Below are positions 19,673 to 31,832 of a stretch of DNA of 64,000 bases, in pieces (position 1 is the first letter of the stretch; each line of letters starts with the position of its first letter). The notes under the pieces are model-generated. The model ran no database searches. It was not told the DNA's origin and saw only the letters and a list, made by a program, of their open reading frames with translations. Source of the DNA: Streptococcus pneumoniae. Lineage in GTDB: Bacteria > Bacillota > Bacilli > Lactobacillales > Streptococcaceae. The translations under genes were made by a program, and so were the position numbers. Location: contig NZ_CRPU01000003.1 in NCBI RefSeq assembly GCF_001096185.1, positions 124,001 through 188,000 of the forward strand, in the 5' to 3' direction.

Positions 19673-19721
19673 CAAATTCATCTTCAAAGTCCTTGATTTT
19701 GAGTATATCTAAAATCAAATT

Positions 19722-21134
19722 TTACCCAACTGATCCTTCCATTTCATAGCTAATCAAACGGTTCAGCTCAACAGCATATTCCATTGGAAGTTCTTTTGTA
19801 AAGGGCTCTACAAATCCCATAACAATCATCTCAGTTGCCTCAGATTCTGACAATCCACGACTCATGAGGTAATAGAGTTGTTCCTCTGAAATCTTAGATA
19901 CCTTAGCTTCGTGTTCCAAAGCAACTTGCGAGTTGTGGATTTCATTAAATGGAATAGTATCTGATGCTGATAAGTCATCCATGATAATGGTATCACACTC
20001 GATGTGAGAGACAGATTTCTTAGAGTTTTTGTTAAAGGTTACTTGTCCACGGTAGTCAACCTTTCCTCCACCTTTAGCAATGGATTTAGACACGATAGAC
20101 GAGCTTGTATGTGGTGCATTGTGGATCATCTTAGCACCCGTATCTTGGTGTTGCCCTGCATTAGCAAAGGCGATAGAAAGCATGGTTCCACGCGCCCCTT
20201 CTCCATCTAGGTAAACAGATGGGTATTTCATAGTTGTCTTGGCACCTAAGTTTCCATCAATCCACTCAACCGTGGCATCCTTTTGAGCCTTAGCACGTTT
20301 CGTTACCAAGTTATAGACGTTATCAGACCAGTTTTGGATGGTTGTATAACGCATATAAGCACCATCCAAGGCAAAGATTTCTACGATGGCAGCGTGCAAG
20401 CTGTTGCTTGAATAAGTTGGCGCTGTACATCCTTCTACATAATGGACACTTGCTCCCTCATCAACGATAATCAAGGTACGTTCAAACTGACCTGTATTTT
20501 CGTTGTTGATACGGAAGTAAGTTTGAAGTGGAATATCTACCTTGACCCCTTTTGGTACGTAGATAAAGGTTCCACCTGACCATACTGCCGAATTGAGAGC
20601 AGCCAACTTATTATCTGTCGGCGGTACCAACTTAGCAAAGTATTGTTTAAACAAGTCTGGGTACTCTTTGAGAGCAGAATCCGTATCTGTAAAGATGATA
20701 CCTAACTTCTCAAATTCTTCCTTCATGTTATGGTAAACTACTTCTGACTCGTACTGGGCAGAGGCACCGGCTAGATAGGCACGCTCAGCTTCTGGAATTC
20801 CAATACGTTCAAAGGTTTCTTTAATTTTTTCAGGAACCTCATCCCAGGAACGAGCTGGCTTATCAGATGGTTTTTGGTAGTAGATCAAGTCATCAAAATC
20901 AATCTCTGACAAGTCTGCTCCCCAAGTTTGCATGGGCATTTTTTTGAAGGTTTCATAAGACTTCAAACGGAATTCTAGCATCCACTCAGGTTCTCCCTTG
21001 GCAGCTGATAGTTCACGAATGACATCTTCATTCAATCCTTTTCCTGTCGATAGGACAGGCTCTACATCATCATGGAAACCAAATTTATATTCACCAAGAT
21101 CAATTGGTTTTGGTTCTACTCTTTCTTCAGCCAT
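19722..21134 (-). CDS. sufB: Fe-S cluster scaffold protein SufB
   Basis: Core of the SufBCD scaffold on which iron-sulfur clusters are assembled. The start at 21134 gives 470 residues beginning [16 protein letters not shown], with AGAAAGGAT directly upstream; longer in-frame starts lack a ribosome site. The C-terminal beta-helix region and the final [15 protein letters not shown] are typical of Firmicute SufB. It is the last gene of sufC-sufD-sufS-sufU-sufB, 57 nt after sufU. Confidence 0.96.
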   Translation of the reverse strand: MAEERVEPKPIDLGEYKFGFHDDVEPVLSTGKGLNEDVIRELSAAKGEPEWMLEFRLKSYETFKKMPMQTWGADLSEIDFDDLIYYQKPSDKPARSWDEVPEKIKETFERIGIPEAERAYLAGASAQYESEVVYHNMKEEFEKLGIIFTDTDSALKEYPDLFKQYFAKLVPPTDNKLAALNSAVWSGGTFIYVPKGVKVDIPLQTYFRINNENTGQFERTLIIVDEGASVHYVEGCTAPTYSSNSLHAAIVEIFALDGAYMRYTTIQNWSDNVYNLVTKRAKAQKDATVEWIDGNLGAKTTMKYPSVYLDGEGARGTMLSIAFANAGQHQDTGAKMIHNAPHTSSSIVSKSIAKGGGKVDYRGQVTFNKNSKKSVSHIECDTIIMDDLSASDTIPFNEIHNSQVALEHEAKVSKISEEQLYYLMSRGLSESEATEMIVMGFVEPFTKELPMEYAVELNRLISYEMEGSVG

Positions 21135-21191
21135 AATATCCTTTCTTTCATTCTTCATTTCTACTGATTCATAAGACAAAAGAAACTTGTC

Positions 21192-24118
<2,927 letters not shown>

Positions 24119-24145
24119 TTACTTCTCCTAAAAGATACGAGGGAA

Positions 24146-24916
24146 TTACAATTCTTCCTTGTAGTCGTAGCCAAGTTCTTCAGCTAGTTTTGCGTATCCT
24201 TCACGTTCCAAACGCGCAGCCAATTCTGGACCACCTGAAAGGACAACACGACCTTCCATCATGACGTGTACCACATCAGGTGTGATGTAGTTCAAAAGAC
24301 GTTGGTAGTGAGTGATAATCATAGCACCAAAGCCTTCACCACGCATAGCATTCACACCTTTAGAAACAACTTTAAGGGCATCAATATCAAGACCAGAGTC
24401 AATCTCATCCAAAAGGGCAAATGTTGGTTCCAACATCAAAAGTTGAAGGATCTCATTACGTTTTTTCTCACCACCAGAGAAACCTTCGTTGAGGTAACGC
24501 TCAGCCATTTCTTCTTTCATGTTGAGCAATTCCATTTTCTCGTCTAGTTTAGTAATAAACTCACGAACTGAAATCTTTTCATCATCTTCCTTACCAGCAT
24601 TCATAGCTGCACGAAGAAACTCAGCATTGGTAATTCCAGGAATTTCAGAAGGATATTGCATAGCAAGGAAAAGTCCCATACGCGCACGCTCGTCCACTTC
24701 CAACTCAAGGATGTTTACGCCATCAAACAAGACTTCACCTTTGGTCACTTCATAGTTTGGATTTCCCATGATAGCTGCAGAAAGAGTCGATTTACCTGTA
24801 CCATTTGGTCCCATGATAGCAGCGATTTCTCCTGTTTTCAGGGTCAGGTTAACCCCTTTTAAAATTTCTTTTCCTTCAATCTCGACGTGAAGATCTTTGA
24901 TCTCTAATACTGACAT
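24146..24916 (-). CDS. sufC: Fe-S assembly ATPase SufC
   Basis: ABC-type ATPase that drives the SufB-SufD scaffold. The start at 24916 (MSVLEIKDLHVEI) gives 256 residues and has AAAGGA upstream. Walker A is GPNGTGKST, the signature is FSGGEKKRNE, and Walker B ends in LLDEIDSGLD. It is the first gene of the suf operon. Confidence 0.97.
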   Translation of the reverse strand: MSVLEIKDLHVEIEGKEILKGVNLTLKTGEIAAIMGPNGTGKSTLSAAIMGNPNYEVTKGEVLFDGVNILELEVDERARMGLFLAMQYPSEIPGITNAEFLRAAMNAGKEDDEKISVREFITKLDEKMELLNMKEEMAERYLNEGFSGGEKKRNEILQLLMLEPTFALLDEIDSGLDIDALKVVSKGVNAMRGEGFGAMIITHYQRLLNYITPDVVHVMMEGRVVLSGGPELAARLEREGYAKLAEELGYDYKEEL

Positions 24917-25021
24917 GATAGTTCCTTTCTTTTTCAAGACTTTTACAGTACTTACTAGAAAAACGTCTGATTTCCCCAGAAATAGAGTAAAAGGTCTATA
25001 AATATACTTTTCTAGTATAAC

Positions 25022-25044
25022 AAAAAAAAGCCTAAAAGGCTTTG
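25022..25044 (-). terminator. Terminator upstream of the suf operon
   Basis: AAAGCCT/AGGCTTT hairpin followed on the minus strand by TTTTTTTTG; it ends the dnaX-DUF3272 transcript before sufC. A TATACT -10-like box for suf lies just downstream. Confidence 0.8.
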
Positions 25045-25065
25045 ATTTTGTCTGGAAGCTGAGGG

Positions 25066-25260
25066 CTAGTCTTTCCTATTAAAATGCTGATCGATGACAT
25101 CAACGATTTTGCCCATCACATAACTGACTCGGAAATTTCTAAAGAGTAAAATTGCCCAAAAGGCTGCCATAATATAGCGACCAGTCATCCAGGCTTCATT
25201 GAAAAAATAGGTCTCAGCAGCTGTAAACAGCGCCATAATAATAAATTGTTGTTTATTCAT
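25066..25260 (-). CDS. Small membrane protein, DUF3272 family
   Basis: A 64-residue protein of unknown function with two hydrophobic stretches (residues 6-22 and 28-48) and a basic C terminus ending DQHFNRKD. It lies 27 nt after dnaX on the same strand and before a terminator, the place I recall for a conserved streptococcal DUF3272 gene. Confidence 0.75.
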   Translation of the reverse strand: MNKQQFIIMALFTAAETYFFNEAWMTGRYIMAAFWAILLFRNFRVSYVMGKIVDVIDQHFNRKD

Positions 25261-25287
25261 AAACTTATTGTATCATGAAATCTTTCT

Positions 25288-26943
25288 TTAGTCTTCCTCT
25301 ACCTTCACTTTATCAGCCAAAAATTCAAATCCTTCTGGAATCAGGCTTTCTTCTGCTTCTTTTTCAGTTTGAGAAGATTTGGCTTTGGCTGAAAAAGCTG
25401 CGCGAACTTCTTTCCATTCCTCCATGGAAATGGCTAAAATTTCGGGTGAAAAACCTGCTGCCTGACTGAGGATGTTACCAAACATGGTGTTGAGATTATC
25501 CCGTTTCATGGTTTGACCAGCATTGAAGTTAGACTCAAAAGCAAGAATAGCATGGTGTTCATTGGCCGCAACCGGTTGAGATCCAACTAGCAGAGCCTTA
25601 TCAGGACCTCCAAGACTTTCAATCACTTCTCCCCAGGCATTCCGCAAGCGAATCAGATTTTGACGTGCTAAATCAGGATTTTCGACGGCCTCTTGTAAGA
25701 TAGATTGTACTTTATTGCGATCCACACGATAGACGGTCTTGCCTGCCGCTGGGCGACTAGGAGCTGGAATTGTTGGCTTGGGCACAGTTCCCACATTGGC
25801 GAGTTCTTGTTTGAGACGTGTCACTTCCTGTCTCAGCGAAGCAATTTCATTTTCAATCGCTCCTGAAAGAAATGGCTCAGGCTTAATCTCCGCTAAACGA
25901 ATGGTCATCATCTCAGCATAAATCTTGGGCTGCAAACTAGACTTAATATCTGCTAAACTCACTGTTGCTAAGCGAATCATTTCAAACAGATTTTCTTGAG
26001 GAAGTGCCAAATTTTCTACAAAGACTGGACTATGATGAGTGTTTTCTCCACCTGTTTGAACAATTAACAAGTCTCTTAAATAGTGCAAAAGGTCGGTCAC
26101 AAAACGGGTCATGCTCTTACCATTGTCAAAAAGAAGATTTAAGCAAGACAAGGCCTTGGTAACATCCTGTTGAGACAAGGCAGCCACATAGTCATCCAAG
26201 GCTGATAGGCTAATGGTGCCAGTAATTTCTTCAGAGATGGCAGTCGTCAATTCATTTCCCTGTGTCAAACTCAGGGCTTGATCCAAAATAGACAAGGCGT
26301 CCCGCATTCCACCTTCCGCCCGTCTGGCAATGATTTCCACAGCCTCTGGTTCAGAACTAATATTTTCTTTTTCTAAGATATAGTGGATATGTTCCTTAAT
26401 ATCCTGTGTCTTAATTGATTTAAATTCAAAACGTTGCACACGGGATAGAATAGTCGCAGGAATCTTATGCAATTCAGTAGTGGCCAAAATAAAGACTACA
26501 TTCTGTGTTGGCTCTTCCAGCGTCTTTAGGAGGGCATTAAAAGCCCCTGTAGACAGCATGTGAACCTCATCTATGATATAAACCTTATAACGAGCAAGGC
26601 TAGGCGCATAGGTAGATTTATCACGAATTTCACGGATTTCATCCACCCCATTATTAGAGGCCGCATCCATTTCAATGACATCTTCTAAACTACCGTCCGT
26701 CACTGCCTGACAAATATAGCAGTTATTACAAGGTTCACCATCCACTTGATTGGGACAGTTCATAGCTTTGGCAAAAATCTTAGCGACACTGGTTTTTCCT
26801 GTTCCACGTGGACCAGAAAAAAGATAGGCATGACTTATTTTCTCTTGTTCTACTGCTTGCTTAAGAGTCTTAGCCACAACTTCTTGACCAACCAACTGGG
26901 AGAAGTTTTGACTTCTATATTTTCGATAAAGTGCTTGATACAT
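25288..26943 (-). CDS. dnaX: DNA polymerase III subunit gamma/tau
   Basis: Clamp-loader ATPase of the replisome. The start at 26943 ([14 protein letters not shown]) gives 551 residues. Walker A is GPRGTGKTS; the four-cysteine zinc module is CPNQ...CNNCYIC; the sensor region has TTELHKIPATILSRVQRF. The long C-terminal part (about 360-551) is the tau-specific region. The start codon overlaps the stop of the upstream reductase gene as TAATG, which indicates translational coupling. Confidence 0.96.
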   Translation of the reverse strand: MYQALYRKYRSQNFSQLVGQEVVAKTLKQAVEQEKISHAYLFSGPRGTGKTSVAKIFAKAMNCPNQVDGEPCNNCYICQAVTDGSLEDVIEMDAASNNGVDEIREIRDKSTYAPSLARYKVYIIDEVHMLSTGAFNALLKTLEEPTQNVVFILATTELHKIPATILSRVQRFEFKSIKTQDIKEHIHYILEKENISSEPEAVEIIARRAEGGMRDALSILDQALSLTQGNELTTAISEEITGTISLSALDDYVAALSQQDVTKALSCLNLLFDNGKSMTRFVTDLLHYLRDLLIVQTGGENTHHSPVFVENLALPQENLFEMIRLATVSLADIKSSLQPKIYAEMMTIRLAEIKPEPFLSGAIENEIASLRQEVTRLKQELANVGTVPKPTIPAPSRPAAGKTVYRVDRNKVQSILQEAVENPDLARQNLIRLRNAWGEVIESLGGPDKALLVGSQPVAANEHHAILAFESNFNAGQTMKRDNLNTMFGNILSQAAGFSPEILAISMEEWKEVRAAFSAKAKSSQTEKEAEESLIPEGFEFLADKVKVEED

Positions 26944-27440
26944 TAAGATTTTTCCCCAAACATTGTAAAGTCCCATTCCGTCTTTTCAAGCAAAATAGCG
27001 ACAAATTGTTCCAAATAATCTCGATCCGTTGCATCGTAATCCTCAATCTCTGAAGAATCCAGATCCAGAACTCCAAGTAGTTGGCCATTCTTCATCATCG
27101 GCACCACAATTTCACTTTTAGCTAGACTATCACAAGAAATATAGTTGGGATAGGTCGTCACATCTCCAACAATAACAGTTTCCTGAAACTCAGCAGCTTC
27201 ACCACATACACCCTTGCCTAGTGCAATACGGATACAGGAAACACCTCCTTGGAAGGGACCTAAAACCAATTCCTTTCCATCGAACAAATAAAAGCCTGCA
27301 AATACGGTATTAGGAAAACGTGATTTTATGAGAGCACTGGCGTTGGAAAGATTAGCCAAAACATTGGTCTCGCCTTCCAATAGGAAGGACAATTCTTCAT
27401 TTAACATTTGGTAACGTGATTGTTTTTCTGATTTTAACAT
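26943..27440 (-). CDS. Free methionine-(R)-sulfoxide reductase (GAF domain)
   Basis: A 165-residue stand-alone GAF-domain enzyme that reduces free methionine-R-sulfoxide. It is assigned to fRMsr rather than to a signalling GAF because all three catalytic cysteines are present at 69, 79 and 103, with the same spacing (10 and 24) as Cys84, Cys94 and Cys118 of the E. coli enzyme. It is translationally coupled to dnaX; no functional link between the two is known. Confidence 0.88.
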   Translation of the reverse strand: MLKSEKQSRYQMLNEELSFLLEGETNVLANLSNASALIKSRFPNTVFAGFYLFDGKELVLGPFQGGVSCIRIALGKGVCGEAAEFQETVIVGDVTTYPNYISCDSLAKSEIVVPMMKNGQLLGVLDLDSSEIEDYDATDRDYLEQFVAILLEKTEWDFTMFGEKS

Positions 27441-27474
27441 AGAACTATTATATCAAAAAAGGAGCAGAGACAAA

Positions 27475-27507
27475 AGAAAAATCCCTTGTTTAGTAAACAA
27501 AGGATTT
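27475..27507 (-). terminator. rpsA terminator
   Basis: AATCCTTTGTTTA and TAAACAAGGGATT form a near-perfect stem followed on the minus strand by TTTTCTTTTG, about 18 nt after the rpsA stop. Confidence 0.85.
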
Positions 27508-27525
27508 TATGAATTTTCAATTTGA

Positions 27526-28728
27526 TTAAAGTTCGATATCACCAAACAAATCAGCCATTGAAAATCCTGTTTGTGTTTCTGGAAGTTCGAAATCACGTTT
27601 TTCTTGACGTTTTGGACGACGTGGACGAGCAGCACGTTTTTCTTCTTTTTGTCCTTCTTCTTGAGCTGGACGCTCTTCAAGAGCTTTAATAGAAAGTGAT
27701 ACGCGCTCTGCATCTGCGTTAACTTCAAGAACTTTAACTTGAACTTCTTGACCAACTTTAAGAGCTTCTTTTGGATTTTCAATACGTTTGTGTGAAATTT
27801 GTGATACGTGAACAAGTCCATCAATACCTGGCAATACTTCAACAAATGCACCGAAGTCAGTCAAACGTTTAACTGTTCCTTCTACTACATCACCTTTAGC
27901 CAATTTTTGCTCAACGCCATCCCATGGTCCAGGTGTTGTTGCTTTAAGTGAAAGTGATACGCGTCCTTCTTCTTCGTTAAGATCAAGGATTTTCACTTCA
28001 ATTTCTTCACCAACAGTTACAACTGATTTTGGTGATACGTTACGTTCATGTGACAATTCAGTCAAGTGAACTAATCCGTCAACACCACCAAGGTCGATGA
28101 AAGCACCGAAGCTTGTGATACGTGCAACTTTACCAGTTACAACATCACCAACAGCCAATTTACCGAATACTTCAGCGCGAGCTGCTGCAGTAGCTGCTTC
28201 AACAACTTCACGACGTGAAAGGATGAAGCGGTTTTCTTTAGCGTCAACTTCTTTGATTTTAGCCTCAAATTCTTGACCTACAAAACGCTCAGTGTTACGT
28301 ACGAAACGAGTATCCAACATTGAAGCTGGGATAAATCCACGAACACCTTCAAATTCTACTGAAAGTCCACCTTTAACGGCACGAGTTCCTTTAACAGTAA
28401 CAACTTCTTCTTCGCGACCAACAAGTTTGTCCCATGCTTTGCGAGCTTCAAGGCGTTTTTTAGATACAAGGTATGTAACTGTATCAGTATCTTTACCAAC
28501 TACTTGACGAAGTACAAGAACATCCAATACTTCTCCTACTTTAACAAAGTCATTGATATCTGCATCGCGATCGTTTGTCAATTCGCGAAGAGTCAAGACA
28601 CCTTCAACACCAGTCCCAGAGATTGCAACGTTAGCTTGAGTCGCATCAACTGTCAATACTTCAGCACTAACAACATCACCAGTCTCAACTTGGCTAACGC
28701 TATTTAGCAAATCTTCAAATTCGTTCAT
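27526..28728 (-). CDS. rpsA: 30S ribosomal protein S1 (four S1 domains)
   Basis: RNA-binding ribosomal protein of the Gram-positive short type. The 400 residues hold four S1 repeats; the last two are clearest (GKVARITSFGAFIDLGGVDG and GTVKRLTDFGAFVEVLPGID). A basic RRPKRQEK stretch and a C-terminal SMADLFGDIEL tail follow. The 28729-28890 upstream leader has a GGAGG site and a small hairpin (CAAGTTT...AAACTTG). Confidence 0.95.
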   Translation of the reverse strand: MNEFEDLLNSVSQVETGDVVSAEVLTVDATQANVAISGTGVEGVLTLRELTNDRDADINDFVKVGEVLDVLVLRQVVGKDTDTVTYLVSKKRLEARKAWDKLVGREEEVVTVKGTRAVKGGLSVEFEGVRGFIPASMLDTRFVRNTERFVGQEFEAKIKEVDAKENRFILSRREVVEAATAAARAEVFGKLAVGDVVTGKVARITSFGAFIDLGGVDGLVHLTELSHERNVSPKSVVTVGEEIEVKILDLNEEEGRVSLSLKATTPGPWDGVEQKLAKGDVVEGTVKRLTDFGAFVEVLPGIDGLVHVSQISHKRIENPKEALKVGQEVQVKVLEVNADAERVSLSIKALEERPAQEEGQKEEKRAARPRRPKRQEKRDFELPETQTGFSMADLFGDIEL

Positions 28729-28890
28729 CTAAAAAATCCTCCAACAATCAAGTTTTTTCTTAAACTTGACATACTTATAATTTTTTTCCTAAGCACCCGC
28801 AAGGACATGTTCATATCATTCACGTCTTTCAATTATAAAAATAAAATACCCTAAGATATTTTGCTTTTCATCTTGAATATTACCTAAGAA

Positions 28891-28962
28891 CTGGGGTAGC
28901 TGGATTCGAACCAACGCATGAGGGAGTCAAAGTCCCTTGCCTTACCGCTTGGCTATACCCCA
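28891..28962 (-). tRNA. tRNA-Gln (TTG)
   Basis: A 72-nt tRNA: acceptor TGGGGTA/TACCCCA, anticodon loop CTTTGAC (anticodon TTG), T arm GGTTCGAATCC, discriminator G. It is nine bases downstream of tRNA-Tyr in the same transcript and upstream of rpsA. Confidence 0.95.
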
Positions 28963-28971
28963 TTGATGAAA

Positions 28972-29052
28972 TGGAGAGAGAGGGATTCGAACCCCCGAAC
29001 CCGAAGGAGCGGATTTACAGTCCGCCGCGTTTAGCCTCTTCGCTATCTCTCC
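28972..29052 (-). tRNA. tRNA-Tyr (GTA)
   Basis: An 81-nt class II tRNA with a long variable arm: acceptor GGAGAGA/TCTCTCC, anticodon in CTGTAAA (GTA), T arm GGTTCGAATCC, discriminator A. Confidence 0.96.
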
Positions 29053-29101
29053 TACAATCAACATGGACTATTATATCATGAAAATTTCAAAAAAACAAGA
29101 C

Positions 29102-29332
29102 TTATTTTGCTAAATTATAATTTTCAATCAAAATTTCCACAGCTTTTTCCAATTTTTTATAAAAACTATCGACATTCCCATTCTTTATGATGGCAAATTG
29201 TCCGTCTAATTCGGCAATTTCTCCGATAACTTTTTTACCAATGGTCAAGGTACAGCCTTCAAAACTGTCTTTTCCTACATTAACTTTGGCATCTGCTACT
29301 TGAATTTCAATTTTTTTATCTTTCTTGCTCAT
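29102..29332 (-). CDS. DUF2969 family protein
   Basis: A 76-residue protein of unknown function starting MSKKDKKIEIQVADAK. A GAGAGG site 7 nt upstream of the ATG at 29332 supports this over a longer frame. The body (GCTLTIGKKVIGEIAELDGQ) matches the small streptococcal/lactobacillar DUF2969 family as I recall it. It has no membrane segment or signal peptide. Confidence 0.75.
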   Translation of the reverse strand: MSKKDKKIEIQVADAKVNVGKDSFEGCTLTIGKKVIGEIAELDGQFAIIKNGNVDSFYKKLEKAVEILIENYNLAK

Positions 29333-29387
29333 TTCATACCTCTCTTCACTTTTTCTATTGTACAAGAAAATCCTAAAACTAGCAAGA

Positions 29388-29424
29388 AAAAACTCTATAT
29401 CAGGCTTGTCTGATATAGAGTTTT
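29388..29424. terminator. Terminator of the ilvE-pcp operon
   Basis: AAAACTCTATATCAG and its complement (29388-29403, 29410-29424), A- and T-flanked, can act in both directions. It lies about 75 nt after the pcp stop on the minus strand. Confidence 0.85.
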
Positions 29425-29499
29425 ATGTAAACAACCTCAATCGATTTAGCATAGCTAATAGTTAGTAAACAAGCATAATTGACTATCCTTTTTAGGTTA

Positions 29500-30144
29500 T
29501 CAGTGAGTCTCACCACCTACTAACTGCAAATCCTTATCTTTGTAGTCTACAATAGCTTCAATAGCTACCTCTATGCCTCTTACAATATCACATAGACTCA
29601 TTCCTGCAGTATTCGGCTTATTTACTACTTGTTCCATCATATATGGAATATGCATGAAACCTGCTCTCATATTAGGGAATTTTTTATCCACTAAATAAAG
29701 AGCTTGGTACATCAAATGATTGCAAACAAAGGTTCCTGCACTATTGGATACAACTGCCGGAAGTCCTTGTTTTTTGATAGCTTGTACCATCGCTTTGATA
29801 GGTAAACTACTAAAATAGGCCGATGCTCCATCAATACGAATCGGTGTATCAATTGGTTGATTGCCTTCGTTATCAGGTATGCGAGCATCATCTTGATTAA
29901 TGGCCACTCGTTCAGGTGTTAAACCTGTCCTGCCGCCTGCTTGTCCAATACAAAGTACAGCATCTGGTTGATATCGTAATATTTCTGCCTCTAAAACTTC
30001 TGACGACTTATAAAAAACCGTTGGAATTTCTACCCAGCGAACTTCGGCCCCATTAATCTCAGATGGTAATAATTTTACAGCCTCCAAAGCTGGATTAATC
30101 TTTTCACCTCCAAAAGGATTAAAACCTGTAACCAATATTTTCAT
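29500..30144 (-). CDS. pcp: Pyroglutamyl-peptidase I
   Basis: Cysteine peptidase (C15) that removes N-terminal pyroglutamate from peptides. The 214 residues have the catalytic Glu78 (TPERVAIN), Cys141 ([12 protein letters not shown]) and His165 (GFMHIPYM). It follows the DUF979 gene by 14 nt. Its product, 5-oxoproline, is the proposed cargo of the upstream transporter pair. Confidence 0.95.
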
Positions 30145-30158
30145 TTTATTTTCCTTTA

Positions 30159-31082
30159 CTAAAATGCGAGAAAGTACATTAAGAATATGTGAATAACAAT
30201 CATTACTAGCGCAACACCTGCTTGAGCCTTTATAACTCCATTCTGATCTTTCATATCCATCAATGCTGCTGGTAGAGCGTTAAAATTAGCAGCCATTGGG
30301 GTCAATAAGGTCCCACAATAACCTGCTGTCATGGCAAGAGCACCAGCCACAATTGGATTAGCTCCCAGAGCAAATACAAAGGGAACTCCAACACCTGCTG
30401 TAATAACGGTGAATGCTGCAAAAGCATTTCCCATAATCATTGTGAATAGAACCATTCCAAGAACATAGGCCAAAACTCCTATAAAGCGACTATCTGAAGG
30501 AACAATACCGCTAATCAGATGAGAGATAACATCACCAACACCTGCTACAGTAAAAATAGCCCCCAAAGCCCCTAATAATTGGGGAACAATCCCACTTGTT
30601 GAAACTTGCTGAGTCATTCGATTATTTTCTGATAACAGACTCTTAGGGTGACTATTGGTAATCACAAGAACAGAAATTGTAGCAAACAAGGCGGCAAGGC
30701 TAATCGAAATCTTGCTAAATTCTGGAATCATTTGCGCTAAGACCAACGCAAGTATTGCCATCAGCATAACTGGAATAAAAATTTTATTTTTCAATCTGTT
30801 AGATTCAATATTGGCTTTCATTTCATCTAAGGATGGCAAGGTTCCGATACGGACTTGCTTAAACAATGTTAACAGCGATAATAGGATTACAATAATACCA
30901 ATACTCATATTTGGCATATAAGAACCACCTATAAACGTAATAGCCAATAGAGTCCAAAATCCAGATGTCCCAAGTCGAACTGGGTTTGTTTTATCTTTAT
31001 AACTACAATAGGCTGTATGGAGAAATTGACAACCAATCACAATATAGGTCAACTCTAATAGTTGCTTTGCCAACTCTGTCAT
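30159..31082 (-). CDS. DUF979 membrane protein, putative 5-oxoproline transporter subunit
   Basis: A 307-residue protein with about eight to nine membrane segments. Glycine-rich loops [14 protein letters not shown] and [20 protein letters not shown] lie in the second half, the latter resembling substrate loops of ion/carboxylate transporters. It overlaps the DUF969 gene by 4 nt and precedes pcp, the usual trio; databases name the pair a 5-oxoproline transporter from this linkage. Direct biochemical proof is not known to me. Confidence 0.8.
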
Positions 31083-31768
31083 TTTTGTTCTCCTCCCCTA
31101 GTCTTTTCTGATGTCAATTTTTTATCAAATAAATAATTATAAATCCCCACTACAATAAGTGTTATAACAGCAACAATAATAGATGCAGAAGCAATCCCTG
31201 CATAATTGCTTTCATAGCCTAACTGATCTAATGTTCCCCCTATCAAGAGGACTCCCCCAGCACCTACAAACGTATTTTGAGCAAAGAAATTTCCAAAATT
31301 TTCATTCGCAGCTGCACGCGCTTTTATTGTCTCATCTTCAACCTCTGTTAACTTTCTACCTAATTGAGACTCTGCTGCTGCTTCTCCCATAGGTTGAACC
31401 AAAGGTCTGACAAACTGAGGGTGTCCTCCTAGACGAATTGAAAAGAAACCAGCTAACTCTCGAATAAAGAAATAAACTGTATAGAAGTTTCCAACTGTCA
31501 GACCTTTAATCTTTCGAATCAAATCAATTGATCGTTGCTTGAGTCCAAAGGTTTCTGACAGCCCCACAAGAGGCAAGGTAACCATAAAAATCGTGAGCAC
31601 TCGCTGATTGCTAAATTCTTTTCCCAAAATCTCCAAAAATTCAACAAGAGAAACACCTGAAACTAAAGCTGTAACCAAACCAGCTAAGACTACTGTTGCA
31701 ATTGTATCAAACTTTAAAATAAAACCCACAACAATGATTGCTATTCCTATTAGTTTAATCCACTCCAT
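31079..31768 (-). CDS. DUF969 membrane protein, putative 5-oxoproline transporter subunit
   Basis: The start at 31768 (MEWIKLIGIAI) has AAGGAG 6 nt upstream and gives 229 residues; an in-frame TTG further up would place the ribosome site inside the gene. About five membrane segments flank a conserved loop with RLGGHPQFVRPLVQPM and NENFGNFFAQNTFVG. It is encoded with its DUF979 partner and pcp. Confidence 0.8.
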   Translation of the reverse strand: MEWIKLIGIAIIVVGFILKFDTIATVVLAGLVTALVSGVSLVEFLEILGKEFSNQRVLTIFMVTLPLVGLSETFGLKQRSIDLIRKIKGLTVGNFYTVYFFIRELAGFFSIRLGGHPQFVRPLVQPMGEAAAESQLGRKLTEVEDETIKARAAANENFGNFFAQNTFVGAGGVLLIGGTLDQLGYESNYAGIASASIIVAVITLIVVGIYNYLFDKKLTSEKTRGGEQK

Positions 31769-31832
31769 ATCAAACTCCTTTATATTCAAAATGACAGTAT
31801 TTTTTAAATTTTATCAAAAGCAATACCATTCC

